Shown one piece after another: positions 1 through 12,640 of a stretch of DNA of 64,000 nucleotides. A model generated the notes under the pieces. The model was not told the DNA's origin, ran no database searches, and saw only the letters and a list, made by a program, of their open reading frames with translations. This stretch comes from Rhypophila decipiens. Lineage: Eukaryota; Ascomycota; Sordariomycetes; Sordariales; Naviculisporaceae. Every line of letters begins with the position of its first letter. Within the stretch, counting starts at the first letter, position 1. The position numbers were made by a program, and so were the translations under genes. The stretch is from NCBI GenBank assembly GCA_033297075.1, contig MU858179.1, positions 43,532 to 107,531 on the forward strand, read 5' to 3'.

Positions 1-977
1 ACAGGCGAGTTCGAAAAAGAAATAAAACGCAACCCCCACGGCAACTTCAAACAAGTCGAAGCCGCCCGCCCACCATGGGAACCCGCCGCCTCCCCGCGAT
101 ACACCCAAACCGCCCAACCATCCTGGACATTCGGCACCGGCGCCAACAACCTCCCCTCCCCCTCCCCCCTCCCCAAATCCATCTCAATCGACCCCTACGC
201 AGACGGCCGTTCCCCGGGGTTAAACTACAAACTCCTCATCAGCGCCATCACACCGCGCCCAATCGCCCTCCTATCCACCCGCTCCCCCGACGGAACAATC
301 CAAAACCTAGCACCATTCAGTTACTTCAACGTCATCTCGCACGATCCCCCCCTTTTCATAATCGGCTTTGTCGGCGCGGCGTCGAACCCGTCTTGCAAGG
401 ATAGCCTGCGCAACATGCTCGAGTCCAAGGAGTGCGTGATCAACATCATCAGCGAGGGTATAATCGAGGCGGCGAATTCCACCTCCATCAACGCGCCGTA
501 TGGAGTTTCCGAATGGGATGTCAGCGGTCTTACCCCCGTCTATGATTGTGAGACTGTCTCCAACCTGCCGAGGGTCAAGGAGGCGGTGTTTAGTATCGAG
601 GGCAAGCTGGAATCCAGCCGCGAGTTTGAGTCCAGGGCTGTTCCCGGTAGGATGGGGACTACGCTTGTTGTCATTGAGGGGACTAGATTCTGGGCTAGGG
701 AGGATGCTCTTGATGCTGAGGGGGGATTGTTGAAGACTGATGTAGGTCTTTTATTTCTTTGCTTTGGATTTGGAGGGGAAAGAATGGAAATGCTAACATT
801 GATAATTAATAGGTTCTTCGACCAATGGGCAGAATGGGCGGGATTACTTACTCTAGACAGATCGAGACTATCGAGCTGCCGCGTCCTGATTTTGAGCGGG
901 ATTTGGGTGGTCATGAGGGACTGGCCAAGATTAAGGAGAAGAGGGCCAAGGAGAACGGGGAGGAGGTCCTGAACTGA
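1..977 (+). CDS. Flavin reductase-like domain protein, 5' partial
   Basis: The reading frame is open from base 1, so the N-terminus lies outside the window; 301 residues are visible. Exon 1 is 1-741. The intron is 742-812 (donor GTAGGT, branch TGCTAAC at 791-797, acceptor AATAG). Exon 2 is 813-977 and ends in TGA. The segments ITPRPIALLSTRSPDG and APFSYFNVISHDPP are typical of the FMN-binding split-barrel flavin reductase-like fold (DIM6/NTAB type, PF01613), which binds FMN and reduces flavin with NAD(P)H in characterised members. The visible part covers most of that domain and a charged C-terminal tail. It is convergent with DRS1, leaving a spacer of about 260 bases. The physiological substrate cannot be told from sequence. 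The family call is firm; the exact enzymatic role is not. Confidence 0.85.
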
Positions 978-1235
978 GGGTGGTAAAACCAGGTTTGAGT
1001 GAACTTTTAGTTCAACAAGATGTTTACAATGACGATATATAGAGATGGAAATGGAATTACTGTATCATTCAAGTCGTCCTGATCTTATGACGACTATATA
1101 ACCAACAAGCCGTCAAACTGTTGTGGCCATCTTGAGCTTGAACACAGTATTACTTCCATGGCAATATCAGATCTCTAGACAAAAACAAACTCAACTCAAA
1201 CCACAAGCACTACTTATTTACATGGTCCGGACGTC

Positions 1236-3762
1236 TCACCTCCTCTTCCCACCCTTCCCACTCCTCTTCTTAACCCCACCACCCCTCGGCCCAAGAGTCT
1301 TCTTAGGAGCCTTGGGCTTCTTAACATTCAACACAGCGCCCTTACCCGCCCGCTCCGCACTCCCCTTCTTCCACGCCCTACCCTCGTCCCTCTCCAGTTT
1401 ACTATCCAGAATCTTGCGGTCCTTGTTACTCAACTTGCCATCATTCTTCTTCTTCAGCTTCTCCCTCACCCCGTTCAACTTCTCCCTCCCCAGTTCCTTG
1501 GCAGCCGCCTTATCCCGCTGCGTCTCGAACCAGGTCCTCTTCGGCCGGCCCATGATCTCCTCCTCGTGGCGTATCAGGTTCTCGCCCTTCTTGACCTGCA
1601 TCTCGACCTGCTGGATCTGCTTCTCGGCTTTTTCTTCCTTCAAGATTTCCTCGATTTCATCTTCCAGATCGTCGATTTGGTCTTGCCATTTATCTGCCTC
1701 GGCGGATTCAATCACGCGGGAGATAATTTTCGAGCCTTGGGCTTTGCCCTGCTTGACGGCTGCTTTGACCACTTTACGGTCTGGTTCGGCGGCCAGGGTT
1801 ATGGCTGTTCCGCCGCGTCCGGCACGGGCGGTACGACCTACTCGATGGATGTAGATCTCTAGAGACTGGGGGGCTTCGTAGTTGATCACCGTGTCGACCT
1901 TTTTGATGTCTAGACCACGGGAGGCGAGATCGGTGGCGAGGAGGAAGCTGACTTTTCCGTCGCGGAAGTCTTCCACGCTGGCGATACGCTGTTTTGAGTT
2001 AGTTTCTGTTCAAAGAGTAGCACGTGTGAATCAAGAATATGAATCTTACCTGAGCTTGGTTCATACTACCGTGAAGCTCGGCACAAGACATGCCAAACAG
2101 ACCAAACACAATACGCGCTTGATGAGCAATCTTCTTTTGTCTAAAGAATATAATCACGCGCTCCGTGTACAGAGTCTTGCAGATGTGCACCAGATAGCCC
2201 ATGCGCTTCTCCTCGCGACCAGGCCGGAGACGGACGAATTCCTGAGTAAGGGTTGAGACGACCTTGGATTTGGTGTCGACCATGATGCGCACCGGCTTGG
2301 TCATGCCGACTCTGATCAGCTGGTCGACCGACGAGGTCATGGTAGCAGAGAACAACATGGTCTGTCTCGACTTGGGCAGAGTCGTGAGAATCTCGTTCAA
2401 CTCGTCCGCGAAACCATCCTCGAGCATCCTGTCAGCTTCGTCGAGCACGACAATCTCGGTGCCGTCATATGCGAAACCCTGCGAGTTGCGCATGTGATCG
2501 ATGAAACGACCCGGCGTGGCAATCACCACGTCCGGACGGAGACGGAGCTCGGCCTCTTGGACTTTCAAGCTCAAACCACCAACCGCCAAACAGAACTTGA
2601 TGTCCGTGTTGCAAGCGAGCTTGACAGCAACAGCGTGACACTGAATGGCCAGCTCACGGGTAGGCGTGAGAATAACAACCCTCGTGGTAGGAACCTTCTT
2701 GGGCCGATAAAGCAACCGCTCAAGGATAGGAACCACAAACGCAGCCGTCTTTCCGGAACCAGTGACGGCACCGCCAACAACATCTTTGCCCATCAGCGCA
2801 ATAGGAATCGTCTTGGCCTGGATAGGCGTAGGCTTGGTGAATCCCACAGCAGCAAGTCCCCTCAGTATCGGTCTCGACAGCGACATGGCCTGGAACGACG
2901 TGACCGTCTCGCCCTTCTTGCCGTTCGACTGGGTAGCACTCTCCTCGGACTCGAAGAAATCTCTCGCCTTGGCCGCCTCCTCCTCGTCCTCGTCCTCATC
3001 CTCATCCTCAGATTGCTGCGGTGCTTCGTCCTCGGGATGCTGAACAGGTGTAGCAACCGAGTCATTATCCGACGCGGCGTCATCATCATCATCATCGTCC
3101 TCATCCTCACCCATCTCCTCATCCTCATCACCCTCCTCCTCAACATCACTCCCCAAATTCATACCAAACGCATCCTCAGCAAGAACCTCATCATCAGCAT
3201 CATCAAGCTCGATATCAATCTCCTCCCCATCACTCTCCTCCTCAACCTCCTCAACAGCCTTCTTTTCTTTCCCAGCAGCATCCTTCTTATCCTTCTTATC
3301 CCTCCTCTTCCTAATAATCTCATCAAGATCAACATTAACCTTCCTATCCAACCCCCCCGGCCCAGAATTCATACCCTTCTTGGCACCCTCAAACCCCCAC
3401 GCATCATCAAATTCACCCTGCCCGTCCACCAAGTCAAACGCACCACCCCCTTCAACGAGAAACTCAAAGTCGGAATCCATTGCCCCGTCGTCTTCAGCTA
3501 GGTCGCCCCATATTCCTGTCTCTGCTGCGACTTCTTCCTCTTGCTCGTCTTCTTCTTCTTCAGGGTGGTCGGCCTTTTTGCTGCCCTTTTTGTTCTTTTT
3601 CTTGTTGGCTTTTTTGGACTCGGTCTTTGGTTTTTTGGCAGGTCGCGTCTTTACACCTGTTGAATCGTCGGCTTCTTCCTTTTCGACGGGGATTTCTTCC
3701 GTGTCGGAGATTGTGTAGATGAAGTCGTCGTCAAACGACTTGCGCTTTTGGGAGGGCGCCAT
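1236..3762 (-). CDS. DRS1: ATP-dependent DEAD-box RNA helicase DRS1
   Basis: Exon 1 is 3762-2050 and exon 2 is 1988-1236, with a 61-base intron (minus-strand donor GTAAGA, acceptor AACAG). The frame is kept and the protein is 821 residues, close to DRS1 orthologues. The N-terminal third is strongly acidic and Lys-rich. The helicase core follows: a Q-motif region (FTKPTPIQ), Walker A GSGKT near residue 338, DEAD at 441-444, SAT in LFSATM, and after the intron the motif V/VI region ([20 protein letters not shown]). The tail is Lys/Arg-rich. DRS1 acts in the nucleolus in 60S subunit assembly and 27S/25S rRNA maturation in yeast. The start [14 protein letters not shown] agrees with what I know of filamentous-fungal DRS1. 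The long open frames on the opposite strand mirror the acidic repeats and are not genes. Confidence 0.95.
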
Positions 3763-4367
3763 GGTGGATTGATGGCTGTTGTTTTCTGCGATAATTGGTA
3801 TAGTCTGTGGATTTACTTATTGATTTTCCGCAGGTCTAATCGAAAGATTGTAGTGTATTGTACGTATGTGTGGTCGCATACACCGAGGATTTGGTTGGGA
3901 ATTTTGGTTGGCTTTGCAATGCGAAATGTTCGTCTGCTCAATCGGGTCCAAAAACTTTAAGGTGGGGCATTTCTTTTTCTGCCAGGCGGTGTCGATAGCT
4001 TTTTGCTTGGAGGCTTGGCATGTTGCACGCTGTATTCAATCTCTGTATGGGTTACAGTACAATGGTTTCAATACGCGGTTTGAGTTGACTGCAAGACAAA
4101 GTCAACATGACTAGACAGGCCGGATCAGTAGCTGCCATAACTGACTGCTGGAGATATCCACAAGTAAAGCATGCGAATAACAATTCTCCTTAAAACTATT
4201 CGCTACAAATACAATCCCTAGCAATTCTAGATGCCCATATTACTTACCGGTATGCCGCCTGCTTATACTAAACTAACCCAAACAAAACAATACTCCCTAC
4301 TCCCTACTCCTTATCCATATTCCCTATCCATATTCCCTATCCTATTTTCATATTCCAACCACTATCC
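3763..4367. other. Intergenic spacer upstream of DRS1 and downstream of the CPS1-like gene
   Basis: No convincing gene is seen. Both flanking genes are on the minus strand, so the DRS1 promoter should lie just above 3762 and the 3' untranslated region of the CPS1-like gene should lie below 4368. Bases about 4285-4350 hold a short degenerate tandem repeat of CCCTACT and TATCCATATTCC units, which may be simple-repeat slippage in the 3' region. Confidence 0.6.
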
Positions 4368-4618
4368 TCACTGTGCCTGACCCGGCCTCTCAGCAAGCTT
4401 CATGCTCAGGTAAGCATCCCTAGCCCAATCATCTTGCTCCCCGCCCTGCTGCTGCCTTCCACCCTGTCCCGAGACAGGCCGTCCAGGCCCAAGTCCCGAA
4501 GGTGGCCTCGCATTACCCATCAACGTGCCCGAAGTCTCACTCATAACCTCACTACCAGGCCGTAAGTCCCAATCATCCAGACTCTCGCGACCATCCACCC
4601 CGGGGAGTCTGATAAACG

Positions 4619-4649
<31 letters not shown>

Positions 4650-7600
4650 ATACCCAGAACCAGGTTTCGGTCCGACATTAGGAGGCGGCGGCGTGGGCGA
4701 GACATACTGCCCTGACCCTCGCCTCGGCGGGCCATCAAAACTTGCCTCTCGACTGCTTCCAAACTGGTCAAAATCAGGCAATTCAAATCCATGCGACGGC
4801 AGAGGACCACTTATCCTCCGCTGTTGCTGTTGGCTTTGCTGCTGCTGCTGCTGATATTGTGGAGCCTGTTGTTGCTGTTGGTATTGGGACTGAGGCCGCT
4901 GCCCCGTTGGCAAAGAATAACTGATCTTGGTTGGTGTCTGGTCACTGTCCAGCCTGCGGTCCTGCTGCTCGGGTGATTGCACGAATTCCCCCTGGCCGTT
5001 GCCAGGATTGAACTCATCAGCAGGCATCTCGACCGGCGCACTAGAATACCTTTGTTGCTGTGCTACCTGTGGCGGCTGTTGTTGCTGATAGTGTTGATAC
5101 TGCCGGTACGGATCATCCTCGAGTTCTCTCTGCTCCAATATCCTCGGCGGCTGCGGCATGACTTCGGAATTCCGTAGACTACTCGTTCCCGCGGCCCCCG
5201 CGCCCCCCGCGCTCCGGAAACTGCCCATGCTCGTCCGACGGAACTCACCAGATGCATGCGCAGAGGCAACACCATCCTGAGTTGGCGTAGACGCTGATCC
5301 ATCACCACCCGCAGTGCCCGGCGGCCCTTGGCCCGGAATGGCATCCATGTCCTTGATGGCAAACTGCGCAATGGTGCGCATCTTGCGACTCACCCAGCCG
5401 GCAAGGATCTTGCCTCGCTGTTTCTCACCGAGCCTGCTGCGCGGGAAATCGCCCTTGTTGACAAACGCCACAATGTCAACAATGATCTGGTGCTCGTTGA
5501 GAATGGCATTGACAATGACGGGCACGATAGACGCGAGGTATGCCTTGCGCGACACCTCCACCAGCATCACCACCAAACCACCAGCTTGGAATGCCGCACT
5601 AATCAAGCAAGTCAGTAAACATGCAACCGGTAACCAGAAAAGAAAGAACTCACCATCCCCCAGGCACAATATTCCGATGACACCTCTCAACGCTAGCCTC
5701 GATATCCATAGGGAAGTGACTCAGCCCGTTAATCTCAAACGTCTCCCCAATACTGCCCAACACAAACAAAACCTGCATCTCGACCTGCGCACCCCCCGGC
5801 CCAATCGGGCGACTGACACTATGCAAAAAGCCCAAATCACCAGTCCTCACCCACTTGATACTCGGCTCCTCGACCGTCCTTCCATTAAACCTATCGACAT
5901 CAAACTGATCCCTCGACCCATAAAACGACTTGACACAAGCCTCGGAATCAACCCAAATCTCGCCATACTCGCCATCCCGGCACAACCGTCTACTCTCAGG
6001 GTTCACAATAGCAATCTGCGTTGAAACAGGCACCATGCCCGAATCCTGCAACAGTATAGCTTTGGGATCCCGCTCCGGATCAGTCGGATAGACCAAGCCC
6101 CTCCTCAGAGCCTTGGTGTCAAGCCACAACTCAATCGGCTCAATACACATATACGACCGCGACGCAATCATGGGATTCAACACATGCGAGTACACCGTAT
6201 TGATCGCCGTACGATCCAAGCCCGTCGCAGCAAAATGCAGCCGCACCTTCTGGAATACATCCACCCGTGGCCGTGTATCCGCCGAGATCATCATATTCTT
6301 GAGCTCGTGCAGGGTAAACCCCTTGCCCGCCATTACATTCATGGCGTGGTCGAGCATCTGCGGAGTAGCATACGTATCCTTGATCTTGTACCTCGACAAT
6401 ATCAAGAACAACGACAAGGGATTCTGCGCAAACTCGACAGGGGACAGCAAGTAAGTAGGCGTGCCGATGTAGATGCCCATCAGGCACGTGTGGATGAAGC
6501 CTAGACCCGTGGTACTTCTCACGCACCCCAGCACGGGACGAGAGCTAGTCATCTGGCATGTCTCCTTTTGGACCTTGCACATGCCGAGGATGGTGTCGTG
6601 GCCTAACTGGACGGCAATGCGTCGCTGATCAGGCGTCCAGTAGGTCCAGATGGCCACCGGGTAGTTGGGCTGCACCCAGGACGGATCCATCTTGATGCCG
6701 AGATCTCGCAGCCCGCTGTTTTGCTTGGGCGGCTTGTTGGTGTTGTAGACGTTCGGGACCGAAACTTTGAGCACCTGGGCAGACTGCTTGATGTGCTGGG
6801 CGACTGGCTTCAGTTTGAGGAGATGATCGACATCCTGGTTGACCAAGACGGCCTTGACGCCGTAGTCGTTGATCAGATGGAGAAAGGCTGGGACGTCTTC
6901 CGATAACCGATTTTGATCCATAGGCGCAATCGGTATGATGACGGCTCCCAGGTTTATGCAAGCGTGGACGGCAAACACAAACTCCTCGGTATGCGTGTAC
7001 ATCAACACAACATGGTCTCCGGGCCGGATTCTGACTTTGTTTTTTAGATAGACAGCAACAGCCGCAATCTTCATGTCAAACTTCTTCCAGGTGACGCCTT
7101 TGCCCTCCTTTCCGCGGCCGTCGATGGTGCAAATCGCGAGTTCCTCGGGCTGCCGGGCTACACGCCACTGTATAAGATCCGAGATGCTGCTGAATTGGTT
7201 GAGCGGCGTCGAGGTCCTGTCATCAATCACCACCTCGCGGCGATCAATGCCCGAGTATTGCTGTTGGGACAGCTGTAGGATATCCGTCCTCGAGTTGGAG
7301 GCTGTGGGAGACCAGATTCCACCAATAGGGTCCACTCCGAGAGGCAAGTTGAGTACAGCATGCTCGACAGCAAATTTCACATGCACGCACGGCAGGTTGC
7401 CCAGATCGAATTCTCTCCGACACAGCATGTTGCCAATCTCTCTCCGCCCATTCTTGTATACCCGTGGGAGCGCGTTCGGGGCAGTGATCATGACACAGTA
7501 CACACGCAGGTGGTGTTCCTGCATCAAAACGTCCATACACCTCTCGGCCAGAGAATCTAGCAATGCCGTGTCTAGCTGTCGCGGCGGGCCCCCGTTGGTA

Positions 7601-10481
7601 GCAGGAGCGGTCGATGCGGCCTGCGACTCCAAGACCACGACTGGCAGATGTTCCTCATTGACAAAGACGTCAAAGGCCGAGCAGTCAAATATCTTTGGCA
7701 CGCTCTTCATGATGCTCACCACGATATGCTGCACAAAGAAGTACCGATACTCGGCAATCTCGGTGCCATGCTCGACCCACTCCACCTTTTGTCGGATACG
7801 GTCCTCGTACAAGCCGAGCACAAAGACCTTTCCTTCAATGATGGTGCCCAGGAGACCTGTGCGTAGGAATTCAGGCTCGACTGGCGTGGGTGTCGGCTCG
7901 CCGGGCTCAAACTTGTAGGGACGAGCATGGAAGATTTGCTCCGTGTGTTTTGGCAGCGCCCAGAAGCCGCCAGACAGCGAAGGAGAATCGACCCAGAGCT
8001 CACCAACGGTATGGGGCGAGACGAGTAGCCCATTTTCAGGGTCTACCACGGCAAGAGTAGCGTCGGGTATGGGATAACCAAAGGCACCAACGCGTACGGT
8101 GCCTGGTTCACTGGCCTTTTTCGCCACGTCAGCCCCAATGGCCAGTACCACCACCTCATTGGTCTTTAGAGCCTCCCTGTCCAGGAGCACCTCGCTCAGC
8201 TCGGTCTTAGCGCGCTGTTCTTTTGCGGTGACTGTCGCTCCTCCCAGGAGACTGCCAAAGCCATTTGAAGCCGCCGGCTTTTCATCCTTTTCTTTCTCTT
8301 TCTCTTTTTCTTTCTCGTCCGGAGATTCGTCGTCTGATTCCGTCTCAAGTTTGAGAGGACAGCCCATGCGCTCCTCACCGCCGAGCCAGTCTCTGACGCT
8401 GATCACCATGCCGCCATGCTCCGGCAGACAGAGCATGGGGGCCACCACCTCGCGCGCTCTCGTGTTGCGGAGAGGTCGGAACCACCGATCGGCAAGCAGC
8501 TCATTGAACTCGGGGTCGACAATCAGGGTATCAATCAGGCACAGTTTCACTGTCTGGAAGTTGGGGTCCATGCCCTTTTTGAAGTTCCTCGTCGTCATCG
8601 GGTCTGTCTGGTAGTTGTAGGCAGCGCTTTTCAACCCGGGATAGTCGGCAACCATCAGGGTAGGCTTGTACTTGGTGATGAGATGGGCATACAAACCAGG
8701 CACATCCACTGCTTTCTTTTCTGACCACACGGTTGTGTGTCCCCCGTAGACGGTAAGTATCACGCCCAAGATCATGCCGATTCCTTGGCGGGGGTCCAGG
8801 TACGAGAGCAATATCTCGCTGCTGGCACCACCGCCTATGAGACGGCCATTCTTGTCGCGCAGAGTGCTACTGAACGTGTCCGCCGGCCGGCTCCCAGGGA
8901 CGGTGGAGATCATGGCGCTGAGGCAAGCCATCTGGTGCATAATGGTCCGGTGACTCAGGACTACACCCCTGAGGTCGCCTGTGGGCGCTCTGGAGAACTC
9001 AATGTAAGCCAGATCTGGGACCGCCAGGGGAGGCACATCGTCCTTGCGCTTCGGATGCCAGCTCCCAAACTCGTTGGTCTTCCACCACTCGACGCCCTTT
9101 GGCCAGTTGAGCTTTTGCGTCGTGATATCGCGCTGGAAGGCCTTGAGATTGTTGTCCGTCGTCAACGCCAGATGGGCCTGGGTCGACGTCAGGATGAGAT
9201 TCAGTTTCTGATAGTCCTGGAGCTCGTTAATAGGGACCGCCACGACACCAGCAATGAAACATCCCAACAAGGCAATGGCGAACTCGATAATCTCGGCGTC
9301 CCGGTATATCAGAGCCACTCGGTCGCCCTTGTAGAGAGAGCTCTTATCCCTGATGACCTGGGCGACCTTTTCTGCTCTCGAGGCGAGCTTGTCCCACGTA
9401 ATCGAGGCGATTTCCTTGCCCTTGGCGTCAAGCACCCAGTATGCCGGTTGTTTTGCTGTGGTCCTCCCTCGGTGTCGCAAAACGGCCGCAATGTTGTCGA
9501 AATTCGACATGGGCGTGTTGGCGTCATGAGGGTCGTGAATAGCGAACGGGACCTCGCGTGGCTCTAGAGGCATCTGGTATTCGAGCACCTCGGGGGGTGG
9601 CAGGTCGCTTGCTGTAAGCATTGGCGGGGCCATGGCTGCTGTGGGAGAAAAGGCGTCGCTCGCCGAGTACCTCTGAGGACCGCCATATTCTCCTCCTTGA
9701 GCCATCTGGTCATAGCCCTGGTCCCCGGCAAAGTCGGTGAAGTACTGTTGCGCATCTAGCAATGTTGCGGTCCTGCTGTCATAAGGATTCTGGGAAATCT
9801 GCTCCGCATAGCCGGCCTGATTCTCGGGATTGAAAGCGTAGTCTCTCGAGACCATGGTCCCCGATCTCGTCGATGCATCGTTAACGCCGCCGGGAACCAG
9901 GAAGAGGGAATCGCGCGCCTGCATCGTGGGCCGGTGGTCGGCCATGGGTCCCCCGGGAGCGAGCAACGAGGCGGGATGAAAATCGGGATTCGAGTAGGGC
10001 GACTGCTGTTGGTACTCGGTCGGCGACGCCATCGAGACCGGAGAGCGCTCTGGAGGCGACGGGTCGGCATTTACAACCGCCAGGGAGGTCGGTCGGTAGC
10101 CTCCATCACTCGAGGGATGTGACGAGCCGTCTGGGGAATGGATTCGAAGACCGCTTCTCGAGGGTGGAGGAGCTTCCGAGGCGTATTGGGCAAGCAATTG
10201 TGCACGCTTTTTCTGATATCTAGAGCATTGCGACTGGGAGTCAGCATGAAGTTTGGGGGCTTTGGACGTAGAGGTTAAGGACTAAGCGTGGAATTTGCGT
10301 ACCCTTTCTGTGTGATATCGCCCTCCTATACAAATAAAACAACCGCAGGTTAGCAACATCCCCCATTTGATCAAGCGCCTCCAATGCGGCTTTTCCAATA
10401 AAAAGACAGAACGAGACACACCTCAAGCTCCCTCTCGAGCTCCTCTAGCCTCTGCTGCAGCTGTGGGTTGAAGTCGGCCAT
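4368..10481 (-). CDS. CPS1: DIP2/CPS1-type protein: DMAP1-binding domain plus two AMP-binding (adenylation) domains
   Basis: Four exons: 10481-10422, 10325-10303 (a 23-base microexon), 10219-5654 and 5598-4368, giving 1959 residues in one frame. The first two exons and the start of the third encode a DMAP1-binding domain (residues about 1-45, starting MADFNPQLQQRLEELE), which supports this start and both small introns. Two adenylation-type domains follow, roughly residues 250-850 and 960-1660. The first has degenerate core motifs (IEFSRAPTGDLRG; TGLLG in place of TGDLG); the second keeps VRTGDLGF and LFVLG. Domain order matches animal DIP2, yeast Cmr2 and the Cochliobolus virulence factor CPS1; related domains resemble fatty acyl-AMP ligases. 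No carrier-protein motif is seen, so it is not a peptide synthetase. The last 300 or so residues are Gln/Pro-rich with a long CAG run. Its real substrate is unknown. Confidence 0.92.
4618..4648 (-). repeat. CAG trinucleotide repeat encoding a polyglutamine run in the CPS1-like protein
   Basis: About nine to ten consecutive CAG codons, read on the minus strand. They sit in the low-complexity C-terminal tail of the CPS1-like protein, and shorter Gln runs occur at about 4830-4890 and 5045-5100. The number of units is likely to vary between strains. Confidence 0.9.
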
Positions 10482-12640
10482 TGCGCTGGCGACGGGCGAC
10501 AGACCGGGAGCTAGGCTTCTTGGAAGACGAGAGGAATTATGGGGAAAGCCGGCGCGTCTTCGAGATGTCGCACTTGGTGCCGTTGTCCCCTTCTTTTCTC
10601 TTTCTGAGGGCCGTCCTCCGCCTCCCAGACCGCAATCGACCCAAGATTATATGGTAGCAAATTGCGCACAGAGGTTACACCGTCTGGGCCAACTGCGGTG
10701 TCGAACTGAATCAAGGGCGCCCGCCAGGATGCCGCAATTGAATCTGCGCAGAGATGCAGCGCTCTGTCCTTCGAGTTCGTGTCACTGTGGAAAGGTATGA
10801 GGTATGAGGTGTCGTACGAGTAGTCGGCGGGTCTCGAAGGAAGACTGCGGCTCTGTTGTCTGCTGTCCTTGCCAAATTAGAGGTCGGGCCAGAACATGGA
10901 TGGACAGCTGGTCGCTCGTCCTGGTTGGGTTTGTGACGTAGGTCGGGATTTGCGGCTTCTGGTTGACTGGTCCTGTTCCATGGAATCCTCCTAGGCACGC
11001 GGGTTTTCAGTGGTGTCAATCGCTGAAATTTGGTGCGCCTGTCACTGTCAACGGCGGCAAGCGAATGGCGAGGACGGAAAGTGGGCTAGGAACCCCCGCC
11101 TGCCCAACTCGTCCCGGGCCATCATCCCATGCTGACCTCCTCTCTCCTGGACCCTGATCTGACCAACCAGACATCCCACCACTTGGCAGCAATCCCAACA
11201 TGTCTCTGGACTCGGATAAATCTGTTACACGGCTTCCCGAGCCCGGCTTAAGGCGTAAACATGAAGCAAAAGACCCGACGACGACAATGGCTACCTGGTA
11301 TTGGAGATCAAATCTGTTGAGAGGGCGAGATTAAGTTATGTTGCTTGTTGACATTGTCAATTGCCATCTTTTCCCTGGCTTGCCCTGCAGGACGCCGCCT
11401 GCCCCTCTTGCCTTGTTACCAAAATTCAATACAGTATGGATACGGCGTATGAATCCCAGATTCGCGTGGAGCGGGATATTCCGTCGACAATTCACCCTCA
11501 ATCTTCAAGAATTCCCCTCAAGCAAAGACATCATCGTTTCCCGGTTAAATTGCCCTGCTTTGGGTACAGATTAACTCTGGAGCATCTCACGTGTGGTGAC
11601 CTCCAAAGGTAGGAACTTTGGGAGGTATTGACCCCTCCGTCCGGAGTTACCAATCATGGAACGATTGGTACGGGCTATCCGGAGCAAAAGTGGACTCCCG
11701 GCCTGGTGGATAATCCGCCCGGCAGGAAGCTTGTCTTGTAAAAGTGGAGCATTCGGAGCCAGCACTTTAAAAGTTTGACCTCAATTGGCTTCACAGCAAG
11801 TTCAGCGACAAAACTTGACAGCACATTTTCTTTTCCCACCATGTCTTGCTTGGTCCTTTTGATGACCATTCAAGGAGGCCCGAAGTAGGGTAAGATGGTC
11901 ATCAGTACCCCGTAGGCCAAATTCACCATCTCATCAATGTTATTGTAAGTCTACTTCTCAGTGACAACCCAACCTCGGCCCCCTTTTCCATGATGAGATA
12001 TACGCAACCTCACAGACCTGTTCTGAACACACCGTGTTGAGAAAACGCTCTGGAGCACCAGCTCCCTGATTCTATTATTTCTGTTTATATCCTGGACCAA
12101 TCTTTCTCCGCGACTGGCAGTCCCGCTAACGTCTCTTCAGGTAGATTATCTCGTGGGCACATCTTTTGTGGTTATTTTTTGCCGTCCCGGCCGAGCAACT
12201 GGCTTCTCAGGAGGACCCTCTTTGTCCGTTCAGGTGCTATCATTAGAGCATGATCCTGTCTTTTGTCCCGCCTGGTTTTCTTTGTGAATATTTTCTTGCT
12301 GCCCCTTTACTAGCCTAAATATAGATGTGCATTGTACATGTCAACAATAGCCTTGTTTTCCCCTGAATCTCGACGAGTTTCTATGTGAATTTTCGTCGAC
12401 AATAGGATTGTGTTGATCGCCCCCTTGTTTCTCATGTCTTCATCTCCTTTGACCTCGCCCGCGTGCCTTGGCTCACGGGTGAATAAAACCCATCACCTGC
12501 CCACTCTTCTCCTTTGGGAAGATGGCCCTTCCAACTGACAGACATAACAGACAACTTCAACCGAAGACAAGCGCAATAGGATCTCGAAAGAACTAATACA
12601 GTTTAGAAAAACACTTGAAAACGATCTGATAGAGTTCAAA
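10482..12640. other. Divergent intergenic region (about 2.2 kb) between the CPS1-like gene and the 12641 gene
   Basis: The two flanking genes are divergent, so this stretch should hold both promoters and leaders. The CDS at 12641 is preceded by an A-rich leader (12540-12640) free of obvious ATG codons near the start. Several short open frames on both strands lack splice logic, conserved motifs or coding-like composition. I see no convincing gene. Confidence 0.6.

Noticed and set aside
1123..1854. A 243-codon plus-strand frame opposite the DRS1 C-terminus
   Set aside because: It is an antisense shadow of the Lys/Glu-rich DRS1 tail, with no conserved motif.
2494..3501. A 335-codon plus-strand open frame opposite DRS1
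   Set aside because: It mirrors the acidic Asp/Glu repeats of DRS1, has an Ile/Leu/Arg composition typical of an antisense frame, and shows no motif.
4368..10481. Reading the CPS1-like gene as a nonribosomal peptide synthetase
   Set aside because: There are two adenylation-type domains but no condensation domain and no carrier-protein serine motif; domain order matches DIP2/CPS1.
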